Source: a virus | Reading direction: 5' to 3' (one strand) | IMG/VR virus record: IMGVR_UViG_3300025853_000856 | Location: 1-20,477 of that record | DNA: 20,477 nt | Shown here: positions 8,404 to 13,681 of the stretch, in pieces | Layout: each line of letters begins with the position of its first letter | Numbering within the stretch: the stretch's first letter is position 1 | Notes under the pieces: model-generated | Told to the model about the DNA's origin: nothing | The model's input: the letters and a program-made list of their open reading frames with translations, nothing else | Databases searched by the model: none | Translations under genes and position numbers: made by a program

Positions 8404-8564
8404 AATATTATCATTCCTGCTACTAATCCAGTAGTAGCTAAAAATATTGGAAGACATAAACCAATACGAAACGGATAAACTTCAAATAGCCTTTCTAAAT
8501 TATTATTTGAAATATGTTCTAAGGTTTTCCCAATAAGTTTGTAATTGTGTTTTAACTTTTTCAT
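8400..8564 (-). CDS. Small membrane protein, 54 aa
   Basis: Begins MKKLKHNYKLIGKTLEHISN and ends with one hydrophobic segment, FRIGLCLPIFLATTGLVAGM (residues 32-51), followed by IIL. It starts inside the preceding small gene in another frame and ends in an ATGA overlap with the next. Topology would be a basic cytoplasmic head and a C-terminal membrane anchor. Two overlapping small membrane proteins beside terminase recall the lysis genes that sit near terminase in T7-like phages, so holin or spanin-related function is possible. No lipobox or signal peptide is visible. Not recognised by family. Confidence 0.68.
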   Translation of the reverse strand: MKKLKHNYKLIGKTLEHISNNNLERLFEVYPFRIGLCLPIFLATTGLVAGMIIL

Positions 8565-8643
8565 AAGTATTAGGATTTTCAGTTTTCAAAATTATCCCAC
8601 CTACAACAACACCTACAACAATTATAAAAATTAATCCATCCAT
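8503..8643 (-). CDS. Small membrane protein, 46 aa (holin candidate)
   Basis: Starts MDGLIFIIVVGVVVGGIILK, so residues 3-19 form a single glycine- and valine-rich membrane span, followed by a soluble amphipathic tail TYEKVKTQLQTYWENLRTYF. The ribosome site AAACAGGAGAAAAAATAATG is strong, and the ATG overlaps the stop of the upstream gene (TAATG). Small size, single span and proximity to terminase make a holin or pinholin conceivable, but no endolysin is visible in this window, so this is inference. Confidence 0.68.
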   Translation of the reverse strand: MDGLIFIIVVGVVVGGIILKTENPNTYEKVKTQLQTYWENLRTYFK

Positions 8644-8792
8644 TATTTTTTCTCCTGTTTAGATTTATTAAAAATTTTATCCCAGTTATCAGCAATTTGT
8701 TCATCACTAACCATTTGACCTCGTGCTTTATTACGAGCCATACGATTACGTTTAGCTGCTGATTTAACTTTAAAATGTCCTGCGTATGGCAT
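8643..8792 (-). CDS. Small basic protein, 49 aa
   Basis: Begins MPYAGHFKVKSAAKRNRMAR and ends FNKSKQEKK. The first half is strongly basic, the second half acidic-amphipathic (DEQIADNWDKIFNK). The ATG is one base after the iscU-like stop codon and the stop overlaps the next ATG. The ribosome site is weak, so coupling to the upstream gene is likely. Not recognised. The basic head could bind nucleic acid. Confidence 0.65.
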   Translation of the reverse strand: MPYAGHFKVKSAAKRNRMARNKARGQMVSDEQIADNWDKIFNKSKQEKK

Positions 8793-8793
8793 A

Positions 8794-9210
8794 TTACTTT
8801 TGATTATGTGTTCGATGTTCTAATTTAGTTTCCCAGTTTTCTATAGCTTTACGAATACTTTCTTCAGCTAACACGCTACAATGTAGTTTGATTGGTGGTA
8901 AATCTAAAGCTGCAGCAATATCTTTATCTTTAATAGCTTTAGCTTCAGTTATGGTTTTACCTTTTAACATATCAACAAACATTGTACTCGAAGCAATGGC
9001 AGAGCCACAACCATAAGTTTTAAACTTAACATCTGCTATTATATCATTGTCAAGTTTTAATTGTAACTTCATTACATCCCCACAAGCCGGAGCACCAGTC
9101 ATACCAGTAGCAACATTAGGGTCATTAGGGTCAAACCGACCAACAGCATGTTTCTGTGGATTATTTAACACACTTTCAAATCTATCAACTACTTCTTGTG
9201 AGTATGCCAT
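8794..9210 (-). CDS. iscU: IscU/NifU-type iron-sulfur cluster scaffold protein
   Basis: A 138-residue protein aligned by eye along the full length of bacterial IscU: GAPACGDVMKLQ, FKTYGCGSAIASS and LPPIKLHCSVLAE are all present. The three cluster-ligand cysteines are C43, C68 and C111, with D45 and H110 also kept, and LPPIK (104-108) matches the HscA-chaperone recognition motif LPPVK. In bacteria this protein receives sulfur from IscS and builds [2Fe-2S] clusters for transfer to target proteins. It lies among packaging genes between terS and terL, packed end to end with neighbours, so it is expressed late with virion genes. All functional residues are intact, so it is likely active. N-terminus carries a small insertion (LNNPQKHAVG) against E. 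coli IscU. Confidence 0.95.
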   Translation of the reverse strand: MAYSQEVVDRFESVLNNPQKHAVGRFDPNDPNVATGMTGAPACGDVMKLQLKLDNDIIADVKFKTYGCGSAIASSTMFVDMLKGKTITEAKAIKDKDIAAALDLPPIKLHCSVLAEESIRKAIENWETKLEHRTHNQK

Positions 9211-9498
9211 TTACCACTTTACTTTGTCAGCCCAATAAGCTGCTGACATCTTTCCTTTCTTAATGTTTTTTGCATGACGAGCTTTGAAAGACTTACGTTT
9301 AGCTTTCATTTTAGCAGACTCACCGGGTTTAGGTTTACCTGCAGTCTTAGCACCTTTTTGTCCAAACCTAATAGTTTTTATTTTATCACCTTCTTTAGCA
9401 ACAACTATGTGTGATTTCTTAGGATGGTTAGGAGTTCTTTTGGGTTTATTATAGCCAGATACTCCTGCTCTTGCAAGTCTTGGGTCTTTCTTACTCAT
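9211..9498 (-). CDS. Small basic protein, 95 aa, conserved in marine phages
   Basis: Starts MSKKDPRLARAGVSGYNKPK and ends KKGKMSAAYWADKVKW. Strongly basic, with blocks SHIVVAKEGDKIKTIRFGQK and KSFKARHAKNIKKGKMSAAY. I know this pattern as a recurrent phage family of unknown function; I will not give a family number because I cannot verify it. Its start overlaps the stop of the upstream gene by four bases (ATGA). It belongs to a run of three Lys/Arg-rich proteins that could bind DNA or the capsid interior. Confidence 0.82.
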   Translation of the reverse strand: MSKKDPRLARAGVSGYNKPKRTPNHPKKSHIVVAKEGDKIKTIRFGQKGAKTAGKPKPGESAKMKAKRKSFKARHAKNIKKGKMSAAYWADKVKW

Positions 9499-9743
9499 TT
9501 TACTTTCCTGTACTTTCGTACTTTCTTAGCAACCTTCTTAGGTTGTTTAGAATGTTGTTTACCTTTTTTAGTATCTTCTCGTTTCTTTTTAGAAGTTGCA
9601 GCATATTCTGCAGAACTAAGACTTTTAATAGCTTTCTCTGGTAGATAACGTTCTCCAGTCTCTGAAGACTTTTTACCAGACTTAGTTCGCCATTTTTGTT
9701 TAGTCCAAGCTCTAAGACTTCTTTGTGACTTTTTTAGTGCCAT
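9495..9743 (-). CDS. Small basic protein, 82 aa (SQRSLRAWTKQKWRTKSGK type)
   Basis: Starts MALKKSQRSLRAWTKQKWRT and contains ETGERYLPEKAIKSLSSAEY, then a run of Lys and Arg to the end (KKVAKKVRKYRKVK). The Trp-x-x-Gln-Lys-Trp-Arg-Thr and GERYLP blocks recur in a family of short proteins in marine phages and giant viruses. The function is unknown. It overlaps its upstream gene as TAATG and the next as ATGA, so the three basic genes are translated together. Confidence 0.8.
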   Translation of the reverse strand: MALKKSQRSLRAWTKQKWRTKSGKKSSETGERYLPEKAIKSLSSAEYAATSKKKREDTKKGKQHSKQPKKVAKKVRKYRKVK

Positions 9744-9928
9744 TACTTATAACCACCACCCGCAGCTTTGTATTGTTTAGCTAACATCTGAGCTTTACGA
9801 GCACTCCACTGTCCGGGTTTACCACCTTTACTACCAGCTTTGATTTTATTAAACAATCTTTTACGCATAGTTGGTTTAGTATAATTACCTGCTTTATTTA
9901 CTGTACTTTTCTTTTTCTTTGCTGCCAT
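9743..9928 (-). CDS. Small basic protein, 61 aa (AGNYTKPTMRKRLFNKIKAG type)
   Basis: Starts MAAKKKKSTVNKAGNYTKPT, followed by MRKRLFNKIKAGSKGGKPGQ, then WSARKAQMLAKQYKAAGGGY. The PTMRKRLF, GGKPGQWSARKAQ and GGGY elements form a well-conserved short phage family I recognise by pattern without a known role. Lys/Arg-rich throughout. Stop and start codons overlap with both neighbours by one base. Confidence 0.82.
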   Translation of the reverse strand: MAAKKKKSTVNKAGNYTKPTMRKRLFNKIKAGSKGGKPGQWSARKAQMLAKQYKAAGGGYK

Positions 9929-10134
9929 TAGTGTAACACCTTTTCTTCGTTATAACCTTCGGGCTCTAAGTAGTGCATTAAACCTTCTTCAGTTACGATT
10001 TCAACAAACTCGCCTAACAATGTTAGACCATTTGCTTCGGCAGCTTCTTCAGCTTCTTGTAAAGTTTCAGCAACTATATTAGGTCCTGCATATTTTTTAC
10101 CGTGCTGTTCCATTTCAGTCAGATATATCTTCAT
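9928..10134 (-). CDS. Small acidic protein, 68 aa
   Basis: MKIYLTEMEQHGKKYAGPNI, then VAETLQEAEEAAEANGLTLL, ending EGYNEEKVLH. The ATG at 10134 is preferred; an ATG two codons upstream or a GTG at 10143 would add three residues. The small beta-alpha pattern (strand with AGPNIVAETLQEAEEAAEANG) is common in phage proteins of unknown function. It overlaps the terS end by 20 bases in another frame. Confidence 0.72.
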   Translation of the reverse strand: MKIYLTEMEQHGKKYAGPNIVAETLQEAEEAAEANGLTLLGEFVEIVTEEGLMHYLEPEGYNEEKVLH

Positions 10135-10534
10135 ACTCATCACTCTCGATTATTACGTTTTCTTTTTGCGGTAGTATAAAGATACCACCTTGTACATTGT
10201 GGTCAACCTGCACCCTATCAGTCTTACTAACACCTACTCTATCTAGAATAGTTTGGGCTGCAGCAAGTTTTTGACTAGCTTGAGGTACAGGTCTATCAGA
10301 ATCAATCATCTCGATTAACTTAAAAGCAGCCTTTGGTGCAGACTTGGCAAGTACATCCGAGGCTAAATCAACTACTTCATTTTTAAGTGATTTGATAACT
10401 TGATAGTGATTGCCTGAGTATCCTGCTAGTTCTGCAGCCTTTTTAAAGTCACCTTTAGTTTCGACTAGATTGTCTAGAAAACTTTGTTGTTTCTCAGTTA
10501 AATTCTTCTTACGAGTTTCTGATAAGTATGTCAT
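10115..10534 (-). CDS. terS: Terminase small subunit
   Basis: A 139-residue protein with an N-terminal helix-turn-helix of the terminase small-subunit kind: LTEKQQSFLDNLVETKGDFK, AAELAGYSGNHYQVIKSLKN (12-52). Then SAPKAAFKLIEMI and PVPQASQKLAAAQTILDRVG (about 65-100), the helical oligomerisation region, and an acidic C-terminal tail (ESDEYEDISD). It would recognise phage DNA and load TerL. It is first in the left operon, and terL follows only after about 2 kb of small genes. The ATG lies so close to the promoter that the mRNA should have almost no leader, and an in-frame stop lies just upstream, so no longer start is possible. Confidence 0.88.
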   Translation of the reverse strand: MTYLSETRKKNLTEKQQSFLDNLVETKGDFKKAAELAGYSGNHYQVIKSLKNEVVDLASDVLAKSAPKAAFKLIEMIDSDRPVPQASQKLAAAQTILDRVGVSKTDRVQVDHNVQGGIFILPQKENVIIESDEYEDISD

Positions 10535-10542
10535 ACTATAAT

Positions 10543-10571
10543 ATTATAGAGACACTTTGCAAGTTTGTCAA
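10543..10571 (-). promoter_or_regulatory. Sigma70 promoter for the left (virion) operon
   Basis: On the minus strand TTGACA (10571-10566), a 17-bp spacer and TATAAT (10548-10543), a perfect consensus match. Transcription should start about 7 bases past the -10 box, near 10536, while the terS ATG is at 10534. The mRNA would therefore be leaderless or have only a few bases before the start codon. No other promoter for this operon was found. Confidence 0.9.
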
Positions 10572-10598
10572 GTTATTTTAAAAGAAACACGAAAGGTC

Positions 10599-10627
10599 TT
10601 GACAAACGCTGAAAAAAAGTGTACAAT
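10599..10627 (+). promoter_or_regulatory. Sigma70 promoter reading right
   Basis: TTGACA at 10599-10604, 17-bp spacer, TACAAT at 10622-10627. It lies back to back with the leftward promoter, the two -35 boxes 27 bp apart, so a single bound regulator could control both. The first structure downstream is a strong terminator about 80 bases away, suggesting a short RNA product or attenuation of the rightward transcript. Confidence 0.85.
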
Positions 10628-10633
10628 ATACTT

Positions 10634-10714
10634 GTATGCCACCCCGGTGCATATATATGAAATAACATATCTCTATAGAGCTTTTAAAACCTTGTACAAC
10701 GTACAGGGTTTTTT
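10634..10714 (+). ncRNA. Candidate ~80-nt small RNA with own promoter and terminator
   Basis: The segment runs from the predicted start of the rightward promoter to the U tract of the terminator. It has no plausible gene: an ATG at 10636 is soon out of coding capacity. It contains a GC-rich imperfect hairpin at 10636-10652 (TGCCACC facing GGTGCA) and ends with the terminator stem. The downstream gene is about 680 bases away, so this unit looks self-contained. Alternatively it is an attenuated leader for right-arm transcription. Confidence 0.55.
10686..10714 (+). terminator. Rho-independent terminator
   Basis: AAACCTTGTAC pairs with GTACAGGGTTT across a three-base AAC loop (one G-U pair), followed by TTTTTT ending at 10714. 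Very strong on the plus strand. The minus strand also has a T-rich tail (TTTTAAAAG), so it may work both ways and insulate the left operon promoter from readthrough. Confidence 0.88.
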
Positions 10715-11393
10715 ATTATATAATTAGTGTTAGAAAACATATAGAGCTTTATAAAGTTTAGGGCAACTGGTTAATACTTAAACTAGGTTGAAATGTATGA
10801 GTTTTATATATATACCGGGTACGCCCCCCTGTACATCCTGCCCCCCCTTATAACTAAACTTCAAAAACTTTCCAAGCTTTATAACCTTTAGGAATAAGGA
10901 TTTTCCTATCACACTTTACAAAGTTTTGCAAGTGAGTTATGTGAAATCTTTGTGAACTTTATAAAACCTTTGAAAAGTACTTGACAAGCTTTATAAAGTG
11001 TGTATCTGGTTAACGGAATATTGGAAACCTTGTAAAGTTTATGAAGTTTACTTTTCAACACTTTATAATGGGCTATGGCTATTTCCAATACCTTATAATA
11101 ATGTATAGCTCACTTCACAAGCTTTGAAAGAGTTACCGGGTAAAACTCACTTCACAAGCTTTGAAAGTGTTTAAACTGTCCGAGCTAAATAGAGCCGTTC
11201 TAAGAGCCGATTTATATTTCTGAGGGTTTACTATCAAAAAAACTTTTTCAGGCGTTCTGTGAATGTCAAGAACTTTATAAGCTTTATAACTTTTTAATCT
11301 AAGGTTATTTAGATTTACTAATTTTTTAATTTTTTGATTGTGCTTTCAAAACCTATGGTTTAAACTTGTTTCCATAATTTACGGAGTTTTACT
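10715..11393. repeat. Gene-free control region rich in CTTTATAA repeats; possible replication origin
   Basis: There is no convincing gene in these 679 bases. CTTTATAA or close variants recur at about 10747, 10877, 10957, 10989, 11061, 11272 and 11282, several as GCTTTATAAAG or in AAGCTTTATAA context, along with many AAGTTTA/AAGCTTTGAAA relatives. Two C tracts of 6 and 7 bases lie at 10824-10829 and 10841-10847, only 11 bases apart. A TTGACA box at 10981 lacks a good -10. Iteron-like repeats in an AT-rich gap between divergent operons suggest an origin or binding sites for a phage regulator. A gene-start ribosome site, TTTACGGAGT, ends the region. Confidence 0.6.
11109..11167. repeat. Perfect 22-bp direct repeat pair
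   Basis: Identical 22-bp units at 11109-11130 and 11146-11167, starting CTCACTTCACAAG and ending CTTTGAAAG, 37 bp apart. Each unit includes AAGCTTT, related to the shorter repeats around. An exact pair of this length in a non-coding gap is unlikely by chance and suggests protein-binding sites. Confidence 0.85.
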
Positions 11394-11624
11394 ATGGCTA
11401 CAAACAAAATGAAAATCAAAGCACTTAAAGAGTCTATACTGATTCTTAAAACTGATTTAAGAATGGCATCAAAGTCATTTGATAAAGATGTTGAAAGAAT
11501 GGAAAAAGATTCAAGCAAGGAAAATATTGATAGAGTTCAAAATAGAATCTATGCTGTCCTTAGGGTTGGGGGAGAAATAGAAGAACTAAAAAAAGAATTA
11601 AAATTATTACAGGGGGGTAAATAA
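11394..11624 (+). CDS. Small coiled-coil protein, 76 aa
   Basis: First gene of the right arm. Starts MATNKMKIKALKESILILKT and ends EIEELKKELKLLQGGK; entirely helical and Lys/Glu-rich with leucine heptads, so a coiled coil is likely. Ribosome site ACGGAGT eight bases before the ATG. Function unknown. It is followed by the next gene after one base; both begin MAT, with ATGGCTACA in each. Confidence 0.75.
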   Translation: MATNKMKIKALKESILILKTDLRMASKSFDKDVERMEKDSSKENIDRVQNRIYAVLRVGGEIEELKKELKLLQGGK

Positions 11625-11625
11625 T

Positions 11626-11946
11626 ATGGCTACAATCAATAAACTAAAATATGATGCTAGAGAATTTGACGTTCTCAAAAACAACGGGTATTTCATTGTT
11701 ATGCATAAAGCGACTGGAACTATTGACAGATTCAAAGTCAGAGCCGGAAATCATAACGAGGAAATGAGATTGACTTTCCAAGGTTTCATAAACTTAGAAA
11801 AAGTTAGACGTGAAAACAACATTGGTCAAGCTATAGACGGTCAGAACAATATCAAAGCACAGGAAAGACAGAACCAAATTACAGCAAAGGTTAAACGTTC
11901 AATGGTGCATAATTGTGACGGGAACTTAGTTAGAAACGGAGGTTAA
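11626..11946 (+). CDS. Hypothetical protein, 106 aa
   Basis: Starts MATINKLKYDAREFDVLKNN and includes GYFIVMHKATGTIDRFKVRA, a beta-rich segment, then a helical, Asn/Gln/Lys-rich tail with one Cys. Ribosome site GGGGGG in the preceding gene end. Not recognised; the mild basic charge could suit nucleic-acid binding. It sits in a run of early, small genes. Confidence 0.75.
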   Translation: MATINKLKYDAREFDVLKNNGYFIVMHKATGTIDRFKVRAGNHNEEMRLTFQGFINLEKVRRENNIGQAIDGQNNIKAQERQNQITAKVKRSMVHNCDGNLVRNGG

Positions 11947-11948
11947 GA

Positions 11949-12086
11949 ATGACTGATTACGAAAAAATTGAATGGGTACATAGTCAAATATCTGAACTAA
12001 AAGACGGATTCGAGGTTGATTTAGAAACTATGCAACATTTTATAGAGGACATAAGAGAAAAATTTATTAAAAAGGAGGTGGAATAA
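11949..12086 (+). CDS. Small acidic helical protein, 45 aa
   Basis: MTDYEKIEWVHSQISELKDG, then FEVDLETMQHFIEDIREKFI, ending KKEVE. The ribosome site ACGGAGGTT precedes the ATG, two bases after the upstream stop. Helical and acidic. Its end shares a 30-bp repeat with the end of the gene finishing at 12487. Not recognised. Confidence 0.7.
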   Translation: MTDYEKIEWVHSQISELKDGFEVDLETMQHFIEDIREKFIKKEVE

Positions 12087-12106
12087 GCATATAACAAAAA
12101 GTTAGG
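12077..12106 (+). repeat. 30-bp repeat, copy 1, across a stop codon
   Basis: GGTGGAATAAGC, then ATATAACAAAAAGTTAGG, spanning the last codons of the 45-residue gene and the following gap. Copy 2 at 12478-12507 differs at one base. The core ATAACAAAAAGTTA is close to the palindrome ATAACTAAAAGTTAT in the three promoters further right, so it may be the same regulator's binding site, though no TATAAT lies at the same distance here. Confidence 0.75.
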
Positions 12107-12161
12107 TTTTGAGATTTTCCTTAAAAAAATCTATAAACTTAAAAATAAATAAAAGGAAATT

Positions 12162-12320
12162 ATGGAATCATCAACAGATAAAAAAATCGGCAGAGATAAA
12201 GCAAAAACTTACGGCAGAACTACTGGTGGCTATACTCCTAAATTTGCTAAACTTTCTAAAAGAAGGGGGAGCAAAGGAGCAAGGAGAGTTGCCAAACAAA
12301 ATATAAAGGGGGAACTTTAA
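12162..12320 (+). CDS. Small basic protein, 52 aa
   Basis: MESSTDKKIGRDKAKTYGRT, then TGGYTPKFAKLSKRRGSKGA, ending RRVAKQNIKGEL. Ribosome site AAAAGGAAATT. A competing frame at 12109-12306 lacks a ribosome site and was discarded. The Arg/Lys/Gly-rich middle suggests nucleic-acid binding; similar small basic proteins occur in marine phages. Function unknown. Confidence 0.68.
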   Translation: MESSTDKKIGRDKAKTYGRTTGGYTPKFAKLSKRRGSKGARRVAKQNIKGEL

Positions 12321-12322
12321 AA

Positions 12323-12487
12323 ATGTATCAAGTAAAAACAACATATAAAAAACGTGGGATTAGAAAAGATAAATACTATAGAGTCTTTAACAATAAAACG
12401 GGGGAAGTAATCAAAGACTATATACAGGAAAGAGTTGCAATCGCTGTCAGTAAGAATTTAAATCAAGCATTGCAGGGGGTGGAATAA
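12323..12487 (+). CDS. Small hypothetical protein, 54 aa
   Basis: MYQVKTTYKKRGIRKDKYYR, then VFNNKTGEVIKDYIQERVAI, ending NLNQALQGVE. The ribosome site AAAGGGGGAAC lies in the end of the preceding gene, two bases separate the genes. Basic N-terminal strand segment followed by a helix. Its last codons are part of the second 30-bp repeat. Not recognised. Confidence 0.68.
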   Translation: MYQVKTTYKKRGIRKDKYYRVFNNKTGEVIKDYIQERVAIAVSKNLNQALQGVE

Positions 12488-12507
12488 GCTTATAACAAAA
12501 AGTTAGG
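12478..12507 (+). repeat. 30-bp repeat, copy 2, across a stop codon
   Basis: Same as 12077-12106 except for one base (GCTTAT instead of GCATAT). Both copies begin in the final Val-Glu codons of unrelated genes and run into the gap before the next gene, so the repeat follows gene ends rather than coding sequence. It may mark a duplicated or recombining boundary. Confidence 0.75.
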
Positions 12508-12564
12508 AAGTATGGACTAACTTTAAAAAACCTGTACACTTAACAAACTTAACAAGGAGCATTT

Positions 12565-13179
12565 ATGCAGAACTTAATGATACAAAATAAACTTTTCAAC
12601 GGCACACGTGAGGAGTATTTACAAAAGGCAAAAGACGAACTTAATGACAGAGTGTTTAAACAAGCTGGTTATAAAATCCCAGACGTAAAAATCTCTTGCT
12701 CATGGGCACTAGGTACGGCTGATAAAAACAAGACAACTTTAGGACAATGCTTTCCTAGAAGTTGGAGCAAAGCAGACATCAATGAAATTATGATTATGCC
12801 GACAGTTGACGATAGCGAACAAGCCATCGACATTTTAGCCCATGAATTAGTCCACGCTGTAGACAATAACAAAAGTGGACATGGTGCAGGGTTTAGAAAA
12901 ATATGTCTGGCAGTAGGTTTAAACGGCTCAAGTCAAATGAGACATGCTTGTGCCGGAGATGAGTTAAAGCAGACTATAGCAGAGATTGTAAAAGATATTG
13001 GACTGTATCCTCACAGTGAATTACAAATTCACAAACGCAAGAAACAAAGTACCAGAATGATAAAAGTATCTTGCACCGAGTGTGAGTTTTCATACAGAAC
13101 AAGCAGAAAAAACATTGAGAGTATGACTAATTATACTTGCAATGGTTGTGGAGAAGAACACGCCTTAATCGTTGAGTGA
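12565..13179 (+). CDS. SprT-like zinc metalloprotein with C-terminal zinc ribbon
   Basis: A 204-residue protein. HELVH at 93-97 is the HExxH zinc-protease signature, with H106 (GHGAGF) as the likely third ligand; the order strand, ILAHELVHAVDNNKSGHGAG, is that of SprT/Spartan-type proteins. A zinc ribbon follows: C170/C173 (SCTEC) and C192/C195 (TCNGC). Spartan enzymes remove protein-DNA crosslinks; phage members are of unknown target. In a phage early region it could protect replicating DNA or attack a host protein. Ribosome site AACAAGGAGCATTT is strong. Family clear, biological role inferred. Confidence 0.88.
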   Translation: MQNLMIQNKLFNGTREEYLQKAKDELNDRVFKQAGYKIPDVKISCSWALGTADKNKTTLGQCFPRSWSKADINEIMIMPTVDDSEQAIDILAHELVHAVDNNKSGHGAGFRKICLAVGLNGSSQMRHACAGDELKQTIAEIVKDIGLYPHSELQIHKRKKQSTRMIKVSCTECEFSYRTSRKNIESMTNYTCNGCGEEHALIVE

Positions 13180-13186
13180 AGGTAAA

Positions 13187-13241
13187 AGGTTATGCCCTGT
13201 CACCTATAAAAGTACAGGGCGTTTAAACGGAGTATAAAATT
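13187..13241 (+). promoter_or_regulatory. Pseudoknot leader, copy L1
   Basis: AGGU 13187-13190; stem GCCCTGT (13194-13200) pairs with ACAGGGC (13214-13220); ACCU 13202-13205 lies in the loop and can pair with AGGU to make an H-type pseudoknot; A-rich linker 13206-13213. Then GTTTAAACGGAGTATAAA and the ATG at 13242. The ribosome site GGAG is 9 bases from the start. Three further copies have entirely different stem sequence but the same pairing. Confidence 0.85.
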
Positions 13242-13613
13242 ATGAGAATAAATGGTATGGAAATAGAAGGATATGAAAGTATCGTTGCTAATCTTGATGT
13301 CATTAATGATGAAATAAGACCTATAAATTGCAAGGAAAATTTCTCATGTGATAAAGGTGTATGGTATCAGTTTTACTTTGATAACTTACTTGTGACTGTT
13401 ATCATGATGCATCGTTCTACTTGTGGTGGAACTGCTGGTTTATTTGAAATAGGTATCAGAGATAAAGATACTAATGAGTGGTTAGTAGATAATCCTTATA
13501 TAAACAGCTCTGGTCATGGAGTTGAAGGTTGGAAAACTTACAATGAAATTCAAAGAATTTTAAAAAGAATGCTCGTAGATACTATGAGAAAAATTAGAGA
13601 GGAAAATAAATAA
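13242..13613 (+). CDS. Hypothetical protein, 123 aa, with pseudoknot leader
   Basis: Starts MRINGMEIEGYESIVANLDV. Contains a beta-rich centre with KGVWYQFYFDNLLVTVIMMH and TCGGTAGLFEIGIRDKDTNE, then a helical, charged end (QRILKRMLVDTMRKIREENK). Cysteines at about 30, 35 and 61. I do not recognise the family. It is the first gene after a pseudoknot leader and is followed by ardA, which carries the same leader, so both are probably controlled alike. Confidence 0.82.
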   Translation: MRINGMEIEGYESIVANLDVINDEIRPINCKENFSCDKGVWYQFYFDNLLVTVIMMHRSTCGGTAGLFEIGIRDKDTNEWLVDNPYINSSGHGVEGWKTYNEIQRILKRMLVDTMRKIREENK

Positions 13614-13625
13614 AACAATTGGAGA

Positions 13626-13681
13626 AGGTTAACTCTCTTACCTAATTATAAAATAGAGAGTGTTTAAACGGAGTATAAATT
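13626..13681 (+). promoter_or_regulatory. Pseudoknot leader, copy L2, ahead of ardA
   Basis: AGGU 13626-13629; stem ACTCTCT (13632-13638) with AGAGAGT (13655-13661); ACCU 13640-13643; linker AATTATAAAAT 13644-13654. Then GTTTAAACGGAGTATAAAT, with the ATG at 13682. Every stem pair differs from L1 or is compensated, while AGGU, ACCU and the 3' block are unchanged. Confidence 0.87.

Noticed and set aside
10981-11010. Rightward promoter at TTGACA 10981
   Set aside because: The -35 box is perfect, but no acceptable -10 lies at 16-18 bp.
12109-12306. A 65-residue frame reading through 12109-12306
   Set aside because: It lies over a better-supported 52-residue gene with a ribosome site, has none itself and has an unnatural composition.
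13194-13228. Leader hairpins as rho-independent terminators
   Set aside because: Stems are followed by GTTTAAACGGAG and a start codon, not by a U tract.
13187-13240. Pseudoknot leaders as preQ1 or SAM riboswitches
   Set aside because: Only the topology is shared. The conserved ligand-binding bases of those classes are not evident, and the downstream genes are not in those pathways.
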